A stretch of 46,901 nt of DNA from Candidatus Saccharimonadota bacterium (GCA_027459325.1 DAIDIO010000008.1:1-46901); one strand, 5' to 3'; positions 34,343 through 43,002 are shown, counted from the first letter of the stretch. Notes: generated by a model not told the origin, from the sequence alone. Made by a program: numbers and translations.

Positions 34343-34569
34343 GAATAAAATATATATGCGGGTTTTTGCTTCATTTTTGCAATATTTTTACTACAATCTG
34401 TAGCTTATCATACTACGTTAGCATTATTAATGGCATTAGTTGATCTGTTTAAAGGCTGAAATACAGAGAAAATACTTAAGCTTGCTGTTGTTATAAATTA
34501 CACAGTCAATTTTTAATGTTTTACTTTTCCACAGCTATTTTTCAGATAAATTTTAAGCAAAAATGAGTA

Positions 34570-34878
34570 TTAAGCTATCTTCTTAATTTTTATAATGCTC
34601 ACATGTTGGCGATGACCGCGGGTTTTATGAACTCTTTTTTTGGCTTTAAAGCGGATTGAGGTCACTTTTTCGGTTTGTACATCAGCCTCAAGTACATCCG
34701 CACTAACTGATGCTTTATCTAGCATAGGTAAACCGACGCTTACATTGTTATCGTCAATAAGGAGTAATGGCTTAAACTCAATGGTTTTAGAGTCGTTCTT
34801 AAGTAGCTCAACTTTTAACTCTTCACCTTCGGTGACAAGGTATTGCTTTGAACCAGTTTGTATAACAGCTTTTTTCAT
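34570..34878 (-). CDS. rplU: 50S ribosomal protein L21 (bL21)
   Basis: L21 binds 23S rRNA. It is 102 residues long with the opening KKAVIQTGSKQYLVTEGEEL, then LLLIDDNNVSVG and the basic C-terminal signature KKRVHKTRGHRQHVS. The promoter TTTACA-N17-TATGCT lies about 50 bases upstream, and the leader carries a weak GGA. rpmA (L27) is absent downstream, breaking the otherwise very common rplU-rpmA pair. Confidence 0.95.
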   Translation of the reverse strand: MKKAVIQTGSKQYLVTEGEELKVELLKNDSKTIEFKPLLLIDDNNVSVGLPMLDKASVSADVLEADVQTEKVTSIRFKAKKRVHKTRGHRQHVSIIKIKKIA

Positions 34879-34926
34879 TAAATATTTAGTTCCATATCTG
34901 TTAGTTAGAAATAAAGTTACCGATAG

Positions 34927-34955
34927 AGCATATCAAAAATTGGACGCCCTGTAAA
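34927..34955 (-). promoter_or_regulatory. rplU promoter
   Basis: On the minus strand TTTACA (34950-34955), a 17-base spacer and TATGCT (34927-34932). Confidence 0.6.
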
Positions 34956-34989
34956 GAGTAAGGTGATTTTAGGTTAAGAGTTAGCAGGC

Positions 34990-35256
34990 TTAAATACTGG
35001 CATATGATGCGACTTCGTCCATCAGTGGCAAATCTGTTCCCTGCCAGACCTTTTGCGGTGTGCCATCATTAGCAATAGCAAGTATAGCCGGGTACTGCAT
35101 AACATCATATAGACTAGCTAAGGCAATACCCTCTCTACTGTCAATGTCTTGAACTTCGACATTACCACGGCTATAAATCCGTCGAAAATTATGAATGTAA
35201 TCTTCTATTACCCGGCTATGTTCTGAATTTGGTCTGTAAAGTATTAGTAAGCGCAT
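34990..35256 (-). CDS. Thioredoxin-fold protein without active-site cysteines
   Basis: This protein of 88 residues has a thioredoxin/glutaredoxin-like pattern. The first strand is LLILYRP, followed by helix, strand (VEVQDID), helix, and the cis-proline segment YPAILAI. Where CxxC would be, the sequence reads RPNSEH, and the protein contains no cysteine at all. It therefore cannot do thiol exchange in the usual way. It lies 38 bases after nrdJ on the same strand, so it may help or bind the reductase, but this is context only. Confidence 0.65.
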   Translation of the reverse strand: MRLLILYRPNSEHSRVIEDYIHNFRRIYSRGNVEVQDIDSREGIALASLYDVMQYPAILAIANDGTPQKVWQGTDLPLMDEVASYASI

Positions 35257-35294
35257 ATGCTTCCTTATTTATATCACAAATGCGCTTAGCTAAT

Positions 35295-38093
35295 CTAGCT
35301 ACATCCGGTGGTGCTACCACAGCTGGAACAGACATAACAACTGCCTGCTCGTTGTGTCTGGTTGCCGCAGTTGTAACAAAGCGGCGCTACATTTGAACCA
35401 GTAGCCGGCATAGATAGAGCATTGGCGATAGTGCTTTTTTCTTGAACAACAACTGCCTTAAGCGGTTGAATCTCAACTTTTGGAACTTCGACAACTTTTA
35501 GCTCTTCCTTAATCACTGGCTCTTCGATCAATGTTGTTTGTGCAGTTATCTCTGGCATGTCTTCAATTGACGCCAAACCAAGCTCCAAACGATCATCGAA
35601 ACTTAGATAGGTTAACGCTAGCCTTCGAAAGACGTAATCTACCAAGCTGGCTGCGGTTCGTATTTCTGGATCGTCAGTTATACCTGATGGTGCAAAGCTC
35701 ATATGACTCATGCCCTTAACGTATGTTTTAAGCGGTACGCCGTACTGCAAACCATAGCTAACACTTCTAGCAAATGAATCCATTAGTCCAGCCAAAGTTG
35801 AGCCCATTTTAGCAATATTTACAAACAATTCTCCCGGTGTACCGTCTTCATATTCACCTACAGTGAAGTAACCATGGCAGTCAGAGACAGTAAATGAGAA
35901 AGTTTTTGCATTTCGCACCTTAGGCATTGGGCGCTTTACTGCACCTTTTACAATGTAACGGTCCGTGCTTTCGCTGGCTGAGGCCGCCTCAGGAGCTTTA
36001 TCTTCAGAACCTGCCTTTTTAGCCATACTAAGCGGCTGAGCAACTTTACAGTTATCCCTATAAATAGCCACTGCTTTAAGACCCATTTTCCAGGCATCAA
36101 TATGTAACTGCTCAACGTCTTCAACTGTAACATCTTCCGGCATATTGACAGTTTTGCTGATTGCGCCTGACAAGAACGGCTGTACGGCAGCCATCATTTT
36201 TACGTGACCTAAGTAATGAATAGCATTATCGCCCATCGAGCAAGCGAAGACTGGCTCATGCTCTTTCTTTAGGTGGGGTGCGCCAAGTATGGTTTTCTCT
36301 TCATCAATATACGCGACAATATCATTTATCTGAGATTCATCGTAACCAAGAGACTTAAGCGCCCTGGGGACGGTTTGATTAACAATACTCATATTGCCAC
36401 CGCCAACTAATTTCTTAACTTTAACTAGTCCTAGATCTGGTTCGATACCTGTTGTGTCGCAATCCATCATCAGACCAATAGTACCAGTAGGTGCGAGTAA
36501 GCTAGCTTGGGAGTTACGGATACCGTAACGTTCACCGAGCTCAACTGCTTCGTCCCAAGCACTTGCTGCGGCGCTCAGTAAATCTTCCGGAACAAGACTC
36601 GCATCAATATCCGATACTGCTGCTCGGTGCATTCGTAAAACATTTAACATTCCTTCACGGTCTTTGGCGTAACCAGCAAACGGACCAACTTTATTAGCAA
36701 TTCGAGCGCTGGTAGCATAAGCCTCACCAGTCATTAATGCTGTTATTGCAGCTGCTATAGCCCGCCCTTCGTCTGAATCGTAAGGTAGTCCTACCGCCAT
36801 AAGTAGTGCGCCTAAGTTAGCATAGCCAATACCAAGCTCTCGGTAAGCCCTTGCATTTTTAGTAATTTTCTCAGTTGGATATTCACTGTATCCGACTAGT
36901 ATCTCCTGAGCGGTAAATAATAACTCGGTAGTGTGAATAAATGACTTAATATCGAAAGTATTATCATCTTTTAAGAACTTAAGAAGATTAATGCTAGCTA
37001 GATTGCAAGCCGAGTTATCGAGGTGCATATATTCACTACATGGATTAGAACCATTAATTCGTCCAGCAACTGGTGTTGTATGCCACTTATTAATCACGCT
37101 ATCAAACTGCATGCCTGGATCAGCACATTCCCAAGCAGCTTCGGCAAATTGACGGAATAACTCGCGGGCCTTAACCGTTTTCACTGGCTTACCGTTAGTA
37201 ACTGCTTTAAGCTTCCAGTCTTTATCCTGTTCCACAGCTTGCATAAATTCGTCTGTAACACGAACAGATATATTGGCATTTTGATACTGAACACTAAAGG
37301 CGTCCTTACCATCAAGGCTCATGTCCCACCCAAGCGCCTGCAAGTCTCTGGCCTTTCGTTCCTCAATTGCTTTGCTCCAAATAAACTCTTCTACATCAGG
37401 ATGGTCAACATTTAGAATAACCATTTTTGCAGCCCGACGGGTTTTACCACCACTCTTAATGGCTCCCGCACTGGCGTCAGCTCCACGCATAAAGCTAAGT
37501 GGACCGCTAGCCGTACCAGCACTTTTGCCAAGTGGCTCAACGCTTGAACGAATCGCGCTTAGATTAATACCACTACCACTACCGCCCTTGAAGATCATAC
37601 CCTCTTCGACATACCAGTTAAGAATAGCCGGCATAGTGTCTTCAATGCCTAAAATGAAACATGCGCTAGCCTGTTGAGCCCGGCCTTTAGCGCCAATATT
37701 AAACCATACTGGGCTGTTGAAGGCTGCTCTTTGAGTTGCAAGAACGTATTTAAGTTCCTCTCGGAAGTCTTCGGCTTCGGTTTCATTACTGAAATAGCCT
37801 TCGCTAACACCTTCTCTAGTGATGGTATCTGCAACCCGGTCAATTAGTTGTTTAAGGGAATATTCACGCTCTTTTGTACCCGGTGTACCACTGAAATATT
37901 TCTGGGCGACAATGTTGATAGCGTTTAATGACCAGTCGTCAGGAAACTCAACCCCTCTTTGCTCAAATACCGGTGTATCAGTAGCAGGATTTTTAATAAT
38001 TGAATCTCTTTTGACCCACTTAAGTGAATCATAGGCTTTTGATTTGTTAGCCGTAAATAGTCTGCCTACACCAAGGCTGGTTGCTTGTCCCAT
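35295..38093 (-). CDS. nrdJ: Vitamin B12-dependent ribonucleotide reductase, class II
   Basis: This enzyme makes deoxyribonucleotides using adenosylcobalamin. The ten-stranded barrel contains NPCSEYMHLDNSACNLAS with the radical-site Cys and acidic residues, plus LLAPTGTIGLMMDCDT. A C-terminal TSCPD-type domain (about 760-850) is followed by a flexible linker and a Cys-rich tail (CYNCGNQ, CYVCSSC, ending GCS) that re-reduces the active site. The length of 932 residues is typical. RBS AAGAGGA. nrdR lies 68 bases upstream. No B12 synthesis gene is in the window. Confidence 0.96.
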   Translation of the reverse strand: MGQATSLGVGRLFTANKSKAYDSLKWVKRDSIIKNPATDTPVFEQRGVEFPDDWSLNAINIVAQKYFSGTPGTKEREYSLKQLIDRVADTITREGVSEGYFSNETEAEDFREELKYVLATQRAAFNSPVWFNIGAKGRAQQASACFILGIEDTMPAILNWYVEEGMIFKGGSGSGINLSAIRSSVEPLGKSAGTASGPLSFMRGADASAGAIKSGGKTRRAAKMVILNVDHPDVEEFIWSKAIEERKARDLQALGWDMSLDGKDAFSVQYQNANISVRVTDEFMQAVEQDKDWKLKAVTNGKPVKTVKARELFRQFAEAAWECADPGMQFDSVINKWHTTPVAGRINGSNPCSEYMHLDNSACNLASINLLKFLKDDNTFDIKSFIHTTELLFTAQEILVGYSEYPTEKITKNARAYRELGIGYANLGALLMAVGLPYDSDEGRAIAAAITALMTGEAYATSARIANKVGPFAGYAKDREGMLNVLRMHRAAVSDIDASLVPEDLLSAAASAWDEAVELGERYGIRNSQASLLAPTGTIGLMMDCDTTGIEPDLGLVKVKKLVGGGNMSIVNQTVPRALKSLGYDESQINDIVAYIDEEKTILGAPHLKKEHEPVFACSMGDNAIHYLGHVKMMAAVQPFLSGAISKTVNMPEDVTVEDVEQLHIDAWKMGLKAVAIYRDNCKVAQPLSMAKKAGSEDKAPEAASASESTDRYIVKGAVKRPMPKVRNAKTFSFTVSDCHGYFTVGEYEDGTPGELFVNIAKMGSTLAGLMDSFARSVSYGLQYGVPLKTYVKGMSHMSFAPSGITDDPEIRTAASLVDYVFRRLALTYLSFDDRLELGLASIEDMPEITAQTTLIEEPVIKEELKVVEVPKVEIQPLKAVVVQEKSTIANALSMPATGSNVAPLCYNCGNQTQRAGSCYVCSSCGSTTGCS

Positions 38094-38161
38094 AGTGTTC
38101 CTCTTCTTGTGACCTACTGATCTCTTGTACAGTAAGTTATTGTTTAGTTTTATTTATTAGT

Positions 38162-38632
38162 TTAGTTTGTAACTATATGTTTACCTTGTCTGACAAGCGA
38201 TAATTCTTGTTCAAAGCTGGCAATGTCCTTAAAGCGCCTATAGACGCTAGCAAAACGTACATATGCTACTTCATTTAAATGAGCTAGTTGCTCCATGACC
38301 AATTCACCTATGCGTTTAGAGTTGACTTCTGAGTCACCGCAAGCATATAGCTCTTGCTCTACGGCATCGACTACCTTCTCTAGCTCTAAACTTGTTACCG
38401 ACGTCTTCTCGCAGGCCCGATAAAGTCCAGCTAACAGCTTCGCTCTATTAAAAAGTTCGCGTGTGCCATTATTTTTAATGACAACTAACTGCGGTCTTTC
38501 AAGTCTTTCGTAAGTAGTAAAACGATGACCACACTTATTACACATACGTCGGCGGCGAATGGCTTGGCCCTCGCTCACGTCACGCGATTCAATGACTTTG
38601 ATGTCTTCGCTATGACATTGAGTGCACTTCAT
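38162..38632 (-). CDS. nrdR: Transcriptional repressor NrdR
   Basis: NrdR senses ATP/dATP through an ATP-cone and represses ribonucleotide reductase genes. The zinc ribbon is C3-C6 and C31-C34 (MKCTQC ... MCNKC), and the ATP-cone is at about 47-137. I start at ATG 38632: GGAGG lies six bases upstream and MKC is the normal NrdR start. A GTG-started extension to 38707 has no ribosome site and no family match. The length is 156 residues. It is the first gene before nrdJ. Confidence 0.95.
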   Translation of the reverse strand: MKCTQCHSEDIKVIESRDVSEGQAIRRRRMCNKCGHRFTTYERLERPQLVVIKNNGTRELFNRAKLLAGLYRACEKTSVTSLELEKVVDAVEQELYACGDSEVNSKRIGELVMEQLAHLNEVAYVRFASVYRRFKDIASFEQELSLVRQGKHIVTN

Positions 38633-38701
38633 TCTGCCTCCATTCGTTATTTTTAATTCGTAAATGTGCTCAGCGTTTTTATTGTTTCTATATGTCTGTT
38701 T

Positions 38702-38737
38702 TTCCACATATAGTGCTGTGTTCTTCTAATATAGCCC
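38702..38737 (-). promoter_or_regulatory. Candidate NrdR-box pair over the nrdR start region
   Basis: Minus-strand GCACTATATGTGG (about 38705-38717) resembles the NrdR box ACACTATATATAGTGT in its left half. A second CTATAT overlaps the -10, with 21 bases (two turns) between repeats. The usual spacing is about 31 bases, so this is tentative. Confidence 0.35.
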
Positions 38738-38756
38738 CAGCGGTAGTGTTTTGCAA
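38728..38756 (-). promoter_or_regulatory. nrdR-nrdJ promoter
   Basis: On the minus strand TTGCAA (38751-38756), a 17-base spacer and TATATT (38728-38733). It gives an 85-90 base leader before the nrdR ATG. Confidence 0.65.
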
Positions 38757-38824
38757 GCAAAAAGTCGCTGTATTATTTATTACGTAGTACCTCTAAAGAA
38801 GCCGTATTTTTTGGAAAAATTCAG

Positions 38825-40111
38825 CTATTTATTGTCTGATTCGTCTTTACGTTTGCGGCGTAATTTTCGTAAGAATGACGGCTCTTCGACTTGATCTTCT
38901 AAGTCGCTGGTTACCACCCCAGAACTGTCTTCGTCGTTTTTATGCCCATCCTCTTCGGCTGCATGATCGTCTTCATGTAGCGACCAAATGTCCGTCGTAC
39001 CGGTTGTGTCTTTCGAAAAGTCAGTGTCTTCATCTTCTTCGTCATCATTTAGGTCCATATCAATTTCCGATAAGGTTTGCTCGTCTTTTGGCTTATCCAA
39101 ATTAGCGCTTTCTAAGACGGCGCTTCGGGTGCGTGGGGCTTTTGCTGAATAGTATGAAGCATCAAAACCGGTGGCTACTACTGTTATTATTACTTCACCC
39201 TCCAGTTCCGGATTTATTGTCGCTCCAAATATAATGTTAGCTTCCGGATCTGCAGCAGTAGTTATAGTTTCCGCGGCAGCATTAATTTCATGCATAGTCA
39301 GGTCATTGCCACCAATAACGTTGAATAATATGCCCCGAGCGCCATCTATTGAAACTTCTAGTAGCGGCGATTCAATTGCCTGCTTAGCGGCTTCTACAGC
39401 CCGGTCATCACCACTGGCCCGACCAATACCCATAAGAGCACTACCGGCGTCAGTCATCACAGCTTTAACATCAGCGAAGTCTAAATTAATAAGACCGTGG
39501 ACTGTTATTAGATCAGATATCCCTTGAACTCCCTGACGCAGCACATCATCAGCGACCTTAAACGCTTCCATAAGTGGCGTATCACGGTCAATTGTTTGCA
39601 GTAAGCGGTCATTCGGTATAACGATTAAGGTATCGACAGCTGAACGTAATTTCTCTATGGCTGCTTCGGCGTTCTTCCGCCGTTTTTCGCCCTCAAATGC
39701 AAATGGTTTAGTAGCGAAACCTATTACTAGAGTATTTAGGCTTTTAGCGATCTCGGCAACTACATGTCCGGCTCCGCTACCAGTTCCACCGCCTGCACCT
39801 ATGGTGACGAAAACCATATCGGCGCCTTCAATGGCTTTTTTAATTTCTTCAACAGATTCCTTAGCGGCCGCCTCACCAACACCAGGGTCAGCGCCAGCGC
39901 CTAGTCCCCTCGTTGCATCCTTACCTATGTGAATTTTTTTGTTAGCTTTAGAATGATGTAAGGCCTGCGCGTCAGTGTTAATTGCAATAAAATCGACGCC
40001 TTCAATACCGGCATCTACCATCCGGTTGATTGCGGCTCCACCGGCACCCCCAATACCAATAACTTTAATTTGCGCGAATGTTTCTATTGCTGGCTCAACT
40101 ACTTGCGGCAT
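38825..40111 (-). CDS. ftsZ: Cell division protein FtsZ
   Basis: FtsZ is the tubulin-like GTPase that forms the division ring. The GTP motif is GGGTGSG at residues 107-113, and the catalytic loop is [11 protein letters not shown]. The core ends near residue 320. An acidic linker (DDEEDEDTD) and a conserved C-terminal peptide ([12 protein letters not shown]) follow, the binding site for FtsA and other partners. RBS AAAGGGGA. Two promoter-like elements lie in the 168-base gap after ftsA. Confidence 0.97.
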   Translation of the reverse strand: MPQVVEPAIETFAQIKVIGIGGAGGAAINRMVDAGIEGVDFIAINTDAQALHHSKANKKIHIGKDATRGLGAGADPGVGEAAAKESVEEIKKAIEGADMVFVTIGAGGGTGSGAGHVVAEIAKSLNTLVIGFATKPFAFEGEKRRKNAEAAIEKLRSAVDTLIVIPNDRLLQTIDRDTPLMEAFKVADDVLRQGVQGISDLITVHGLINLDFADVKAVMTDAGSALMGIGRASGDDRAVEAAKQAIESPLLEVSIDGARGILFNVIGGNDLTMHEINAAAETITTAADPEANIIFGATINPELEGEVIITVVATGFDASYYSAKAPRTRSAVLESANLDKPKDEQTLSEIDMDLNDDEEDEDTDFSKDTTGTTDIWSLHEDDHAAEEDGHKNDEDSSGVVTSDLEDQVEEPSFLRKLRRKRKDESDNK

Positions 40112-40124
40112 TTTCTTCCCCTTT

Positions 40125-40130
40125 ATTATA
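40125..40130 (-). promoter_or_regulatory. ftsZ proximal -10 (P2)
   Basis: Minus-strand TATAAT, 13 bases before the ftsZ ATG, with TTATCA 17 bases further up. Transcripts from here would lack most of the ribosome site, so it may be minor. Confidence 0.35.
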
Positions 40131-40158
40131 CCTCACCAATTCTCGCTTGATAAACTTC

Positions 40159-40188
40159 AGTATACCGTAAAAAGTTAAAAAAGTTCAA
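40159..40188 (-). promoter_or_regulatory. ftsZ promoter (P1)
   Basis: On the minus strand TTGAAC (40183-40188), an 18-base spacer and TATACT (40159-40164), about 40 bases before the AAAGGGGA ribosome site. Confidence 0.6.
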
Positions 40189-40279
40189 TAAATTTGCACA
40201 GGCCTGTTACTGCTGTTAGGAAAAATTAGAGTTAATTGCCTAATAATTATTCAGTCTGTTTATATATTTATTCAGGCTT

Positions 40280-41506
40280 TTAACCTTTAAGTTTGTTGAG
40301 CAAACTTTTGATAACCGAACTGGTATTTACAGAGTAGCCGCGGCTACCAGCATTAGTTTCCGGGAGGGCCGGTAGCAGCAGCATATCTAGCAGCATTAGC
40401 CCAACGACAGTAACATAACTGGGATCTTCAACAGTATCTACTAAACCACCAATCCCGTGCAAACTACCTTGGCGGGCCGGTAACTGCAATCGTTCTTTAG
40501 TAAACTCATCAAGACCTGGTAGCTTGGAAGTACCACCGGTAAGTATGATTCCACCGGGTAATTTTTTAGCTCGTTTAATCTTTTGCAACTCTTTTTCAAT
40601 GTAATCCAACATCTCTTCAACTCTCGCTTCTACAATCATTGATACTTCTGCGAAATCAAAGTTATAGGCTTGGCCATCTAGTTTAACAACTGCCGTGGAT
40701 TTTGATTTTACTTCTCTAAGATCAGCGTGCTGGATCTTAACCGCCTCAGCGACATTCAAATCTGTTTTAAGACCAATCGCTAAATCATTGGTTATATGTT
40801 GGCCACCAATCGGTAAAACTGCTACGTGTTGTACTTCCCCGTCCTCAAAAACTATTAGATTAGTGGTTCCTGAACCGATATCAAGAAGTGCCGTACCGGC
40901 CTCTTTCTGTTGTCTGGTAAATACAGCTTCTGCAGCAGCTAAGCCCGATACGGTATGATGATTAGCTGTAACTTCGGCTTTTTCGAGCGCCATATCCAAA
41001 TTACTTAGATTAGGTGTTGCGGCCGTAACAATATGGGCATCAACCTCCAGCCTAACTCCATGCATGCCAACTGGATCCTTAATGTTCTTCTGTCCATCAA
41101 GTGAATAATTCTTGGCAAAAAACTGTATAATCTCTCGATTTGAGGGTAATTTTACAATCGTTGCCGCTTCTTCCACACGGGCTCGATCGTCTGGAGTTAT
41201 TTCTCTGTTAGCTGCGCTTATAGCTATAACTCCTTCAGAGTTGATGCCGCTAACATGTGAGCCGTTAACATTTACCGTTGCTCTTTTAATAGACATGCCG
41301 GAAATCCGTTCTGCCTCAGTAACCGCCTTTACAATAGCGTTAGCAACATCATCAACATGCACTACTGCTCCCCGCCGCATACCATCATTCTGAGACTGCC
41401 CATGGCCAATTATAGAGGGCATGCCGCCATTCGGGTCGACTGTCCCTATAACGCATCTAACCATGCTGGTACCTATATCTAAACCGACAAATTGTTCGGG
41501 CTTCAT
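40280..41506 (-). CDS. ftsA: Cell division protein FtsA
   Basis: This actin-like ATPase ties FtsZ to the membrane. The phosphate-1 motif is VGLDIGTSMVRC, the family domain 1C follows, and the phosphate-2 motif is ALLDIGSGTTNL. The adenosine motif is GGIILTGGTSKLPG. The C-terminal amphipathic helix SSVIKSLLNKLKG is the membrane anchor. The length of 408 residues is normal. The promoter TTGAAT-N17-TATACT ends nine bases before the ATG, so the mRNA is nearly leaderless. Confidence 0.97.
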   Translation of the reverse strand: MKPEQFVGLDIGTSMVRCVIGTVDPNGGMPSIIGHGQSQNDGMRRGAVVHVDDVANAIVKAVTEAERISGMSIKRATVNVNGSHVSGINSEGVIAISAANREITPDDRARVEEAATIVKLPSNREIIQFFAKNYSLDGQKNIKDPVGMHGVRLEVDAHIVTAATPNLSNLDMALEKAEVTANHHTVSGLAAAEAVFTRQQKEAGTALLDIGSGTTNLIVFEDGEVQHVAVLPIGGQHITNDLAIGLKTDLNVAEAVKIQHADLREVKSKSTAVVKLDGQAYNFDFAEVSMIVEARVEEMLDYIEKELQKIKRAKKLPGGIILTGGTSKLPGLDEFTKERLQLPARQGSLHGIGGLVDTVEDPSYVTVVGLMLLDMLLLPALPETNAGSRGYSVNTSSVIKSLLNKLKG

Positions 41507-41515
41507 CTGTCCATC

Positions 41516-41544
41516 AGTATAGCGCTATTGCTTGCTGGATTCAA
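41516..41544 (-). promoter_or_regulatory. ftsA promoter
   Basis: On the minus strand TTGAAT (41539-41544), a 17-base spacer and TATACT (41516-41521), nine bases from the ATG. It lies back to back with the AbrB-gene promoter. Confidence 0.75.
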
Positions 41545-41567
41545 TGTTCTATAAGAATTATGGCCAG

Positions 41568-41596
41568 TTGACTAGCCTAGCTAATGGATGTATAAT
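41568..41596 (+). promoter_or_regulatory. Promoter of the AbrB-PIN pair
   Basis: TTGACT (41568-41573), a 17-base spacer and consensus TATAAT (41591-41596), then ten bases to the ATG. One of the strongest promoters in the window; the first start codon is almost at the transcript end. Confidence 0.8.
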
Positions 41597-41606
41597 TGTA
41601 TATACC

Positions 41607-41873
41607 ATGCGTAACTACACAGCAACCGTTATAAAAACTGGAAATTCATACGCACTTCGGGTACCAAAGAATTATATTGTAAATTCAAATCTTTCTTTAG
41701 GCCAAAAGGTACAACTGGGCAGCCCAATGCTATCCCCAAAAGAGCATAATCCCGAGGCATTAAAAAAGGCAATACGTAATCTGCAGGAAATAGGTGCATT
41801 TAAAGATATTAAGGATCCTGTGGCTTGGCAGAAAAAAACCCGTCAAGACAGGCCTATCCCGGGTAGAGACTGA
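41607..41873 (+). CDS. AbrB/MazE-type antitoxin
   Basis: This is a predicted DNA-binding antitoxin of 88 residues. The N-terminal swapped-hairpin domain reads TATVIKTGNSYALRVPKNYI, typical of AbrB/VapB. A C-terminal tail with Trp and basic residues (VAWQKKTRQDRPIPGRD) probably wraps the toxin. I start at ATG 41607 because the -10 TATAAT lies ten bases upstream. The longer frame to 41532 would begin before transcription. The PIN gene follows after ten bases. Confidence 0.85.
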   Translation: MRNYTATVIKTGNSYALRVPKNYIVNSNLSLGQKVQLGSPMLSPKEHNPEALKKAIRNLQEIGAFKDIKDPVAWQKKTRQDRPIPGRD

Positions 41874-41883
41874 TTGAACCCTG

Positions 41884-42261
41884 ATGATATGTTTTGATAC
41901 AAATATAATAATTTATTTAGCGAACGGTACTCTCAGTGAAGAAATTATTAGCGATAAGCCTATTTTTTATCCGTCTGTTGTTTATATAGAATCCTTGGGT
42001 TATCCCAAACTACTTTCAGCCGAAGAGTTAAGAATTAAAGAATTATTTCAATTGATTACAGAAATACCCTTAACTGAAAACATTATCTCTCTCGCCAGCC
42101 GTCTGAAACAACTAAGAAATATATCGCTTGCTGATTCTATTGTAGCTGCTACGGCTTTAGAACACGACTTAGAACTCTGGACGGCAAATATAAAAGACTT
42201 TAAGGACCTTGACAATTTAAGGCTTAGCAATCCCTTAGATAGCCACTCAAATTTGGGTTAA
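41884..42261 (+). CDS. PIN-domain toxin (VapC-like ribonuclease)
   Basis: This is a predicted RNA-cutting toxin of 125 residues. The acidic pocket is D5 (FDTNI), E36 (YIESLG), D84 (SLADSIVAATA) and D105 (TANIKDF), all in the PIN order. It pairs with the AbrB antitoxin just upstream. Its 3' end overlaps the stop of the convergent map gene by 15 bases. Targets of such toxins are often tRNA or rRNA, but this cannot be read from sequence. Confidence 0.88.
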   Translation: MICFDTNIIIYLANGTLSEEIISDKPIFYPSVVYIESLGYPKLLSAEELRIKELFQLITEIPLTENIISLASRLKQLRNISLADSIVAATALEHDLELWTANIKDFKDLDNLRLSNPLDSHSNLG

Positions 42262-43002
42262 TATTTCACTACCCTCTTCAGTAATAAGCACGGTGTGCTC
42301 AAAGTGCGCTGACCAGGATCCATCAGTTGTTAATATAGTCCAGCCGTCTGGCGCAACTGTTACATTATCTGTTCCAAGTGTTACCATCGGTTCTATCGCT
42401 ATTGTCATGCCTTTGTCTAGCCAAGGTCCGGTATTTGGACGACCGTAATTGGGTATATTAGGGTCTTCGTGAACATGATGCCCTACTCCATGTCCGACAA
42501 GATCGCGAACAATGCCGTATCGTTTCTTATTAAGGAAACTTTCTATGGCAAAACCTATATCACCGGTACGTACCTGGTCATGAATAGCAGCTATTCCTAT
42601 ATCTAGGGCTTTTTTGGTGTCTTCTAGTAAGCTTATGTGCCCTCTTTGCTTAGGTTTACCGGCTATGACACTAATTGCACTGTCGGTTATCATACCGCGG
42701 TAGCGGACACCGAAATCTAAGCCAACGATATCGCCTTCCTGAATAATTTTTGACGGGTTCGGTATGCCGTGGACGACTTCATTATTAACAGATATACATA
42801 TAACGTCCGGATAACCCTGATAACCTAGAAAAGCCGCTTCCCCACCTAATGACTTAAGTTCATTGGCAGCTATTAAACTAAGATCTTTAGTTGACATGCC
42901 TACTTTAAGTTCTTGTTTAAGCAGGTTTAAAACAGTAGCCAGCATCCGGCCACTTTCTCTCATATATTTCATTTCTTGGCTGGTTTTAACTGCCGTTTGC
43001 AT
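42247..43002 (-). CDS. map: Type I methionine aminopeptidase
   Basis: This enzyme removes the initiator Met from new proteins. Metal ligands are visible in order: DFGVRYRGMITD (two Asp), HGVGHHVHEDP (His), IEPMVTLG (Glu) and FEHTVLITEEG (last Glu). The length of 251 residues is typical of the short bacterial form. The ATG abuts the adk stop as TAAATG. It ends in TGA. Confidence 0.96.
   Translation of the reverse strand: MQTAVKTSQEMKYMRESGRMLATVLNLLKQELKVGMSTKDLSLIAANELKSLGGEAAFLGYQGYPDVICISVNNEVVHGIPNPSKIIQEGDIVGLDFGVRYRGMITDSAISVIAGKPKQRGHISLLEDTKKALDIGIAAIHDQVRTGDIGFAIESFLNKKRYGIVRDLVGHGVGHHVHEDPNIPNYGRPNTGPWLDKGMTIAIEPMVTLGTDNVTVAPDGWTILTTDGSWSAHFEHTVLITEEGSEILTQI

Larger units (their letters stand above)
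34049..34569. other. Gene-poor, hairpin-rich region between parA and rplU
   Basis: These 520 bases, AT-rich in the right half, contain no convincing protein gene. They hold three terminator-like hairpins (annotated separately) and a candidate small RNA. An imperfect stem lies at about 34261-34293 (GTTGG with CCAAC, inner GTTA with TAAC). There is one DnaA-box-like TTTTCCACA at 34525-34533, one mismatch from TTATCCACA. rpmA, which normally follows rplU, is not present. Confidence 0.5.

Noticed and set aside
34525-34533. Chromosome origin based on a single DnaA-like box
   Set aside because: Only one near match was found, without a cluster, dnaA or dnaN nearby; kept only as a note on the region.
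32236-34569. parS site near parAB
   Set aside because: I looked for the TGTTTCACGTGAAACA palindrome by eye and found no good match in the window.
34049-34569. SRP RNA, tmRNA or RNase P RNA in the parA-rplU gap
   Set aside because: None of the conserved core motifs (for example the SRP GGAAGCA loop) was found on either strand.
38633-38707. N-terminal extension of NrdR by 25 residues
   Set aside because: It starts with GTG without a ribosome site, has no family match, and the ATG at 38632 has GGAGG at the right distance.
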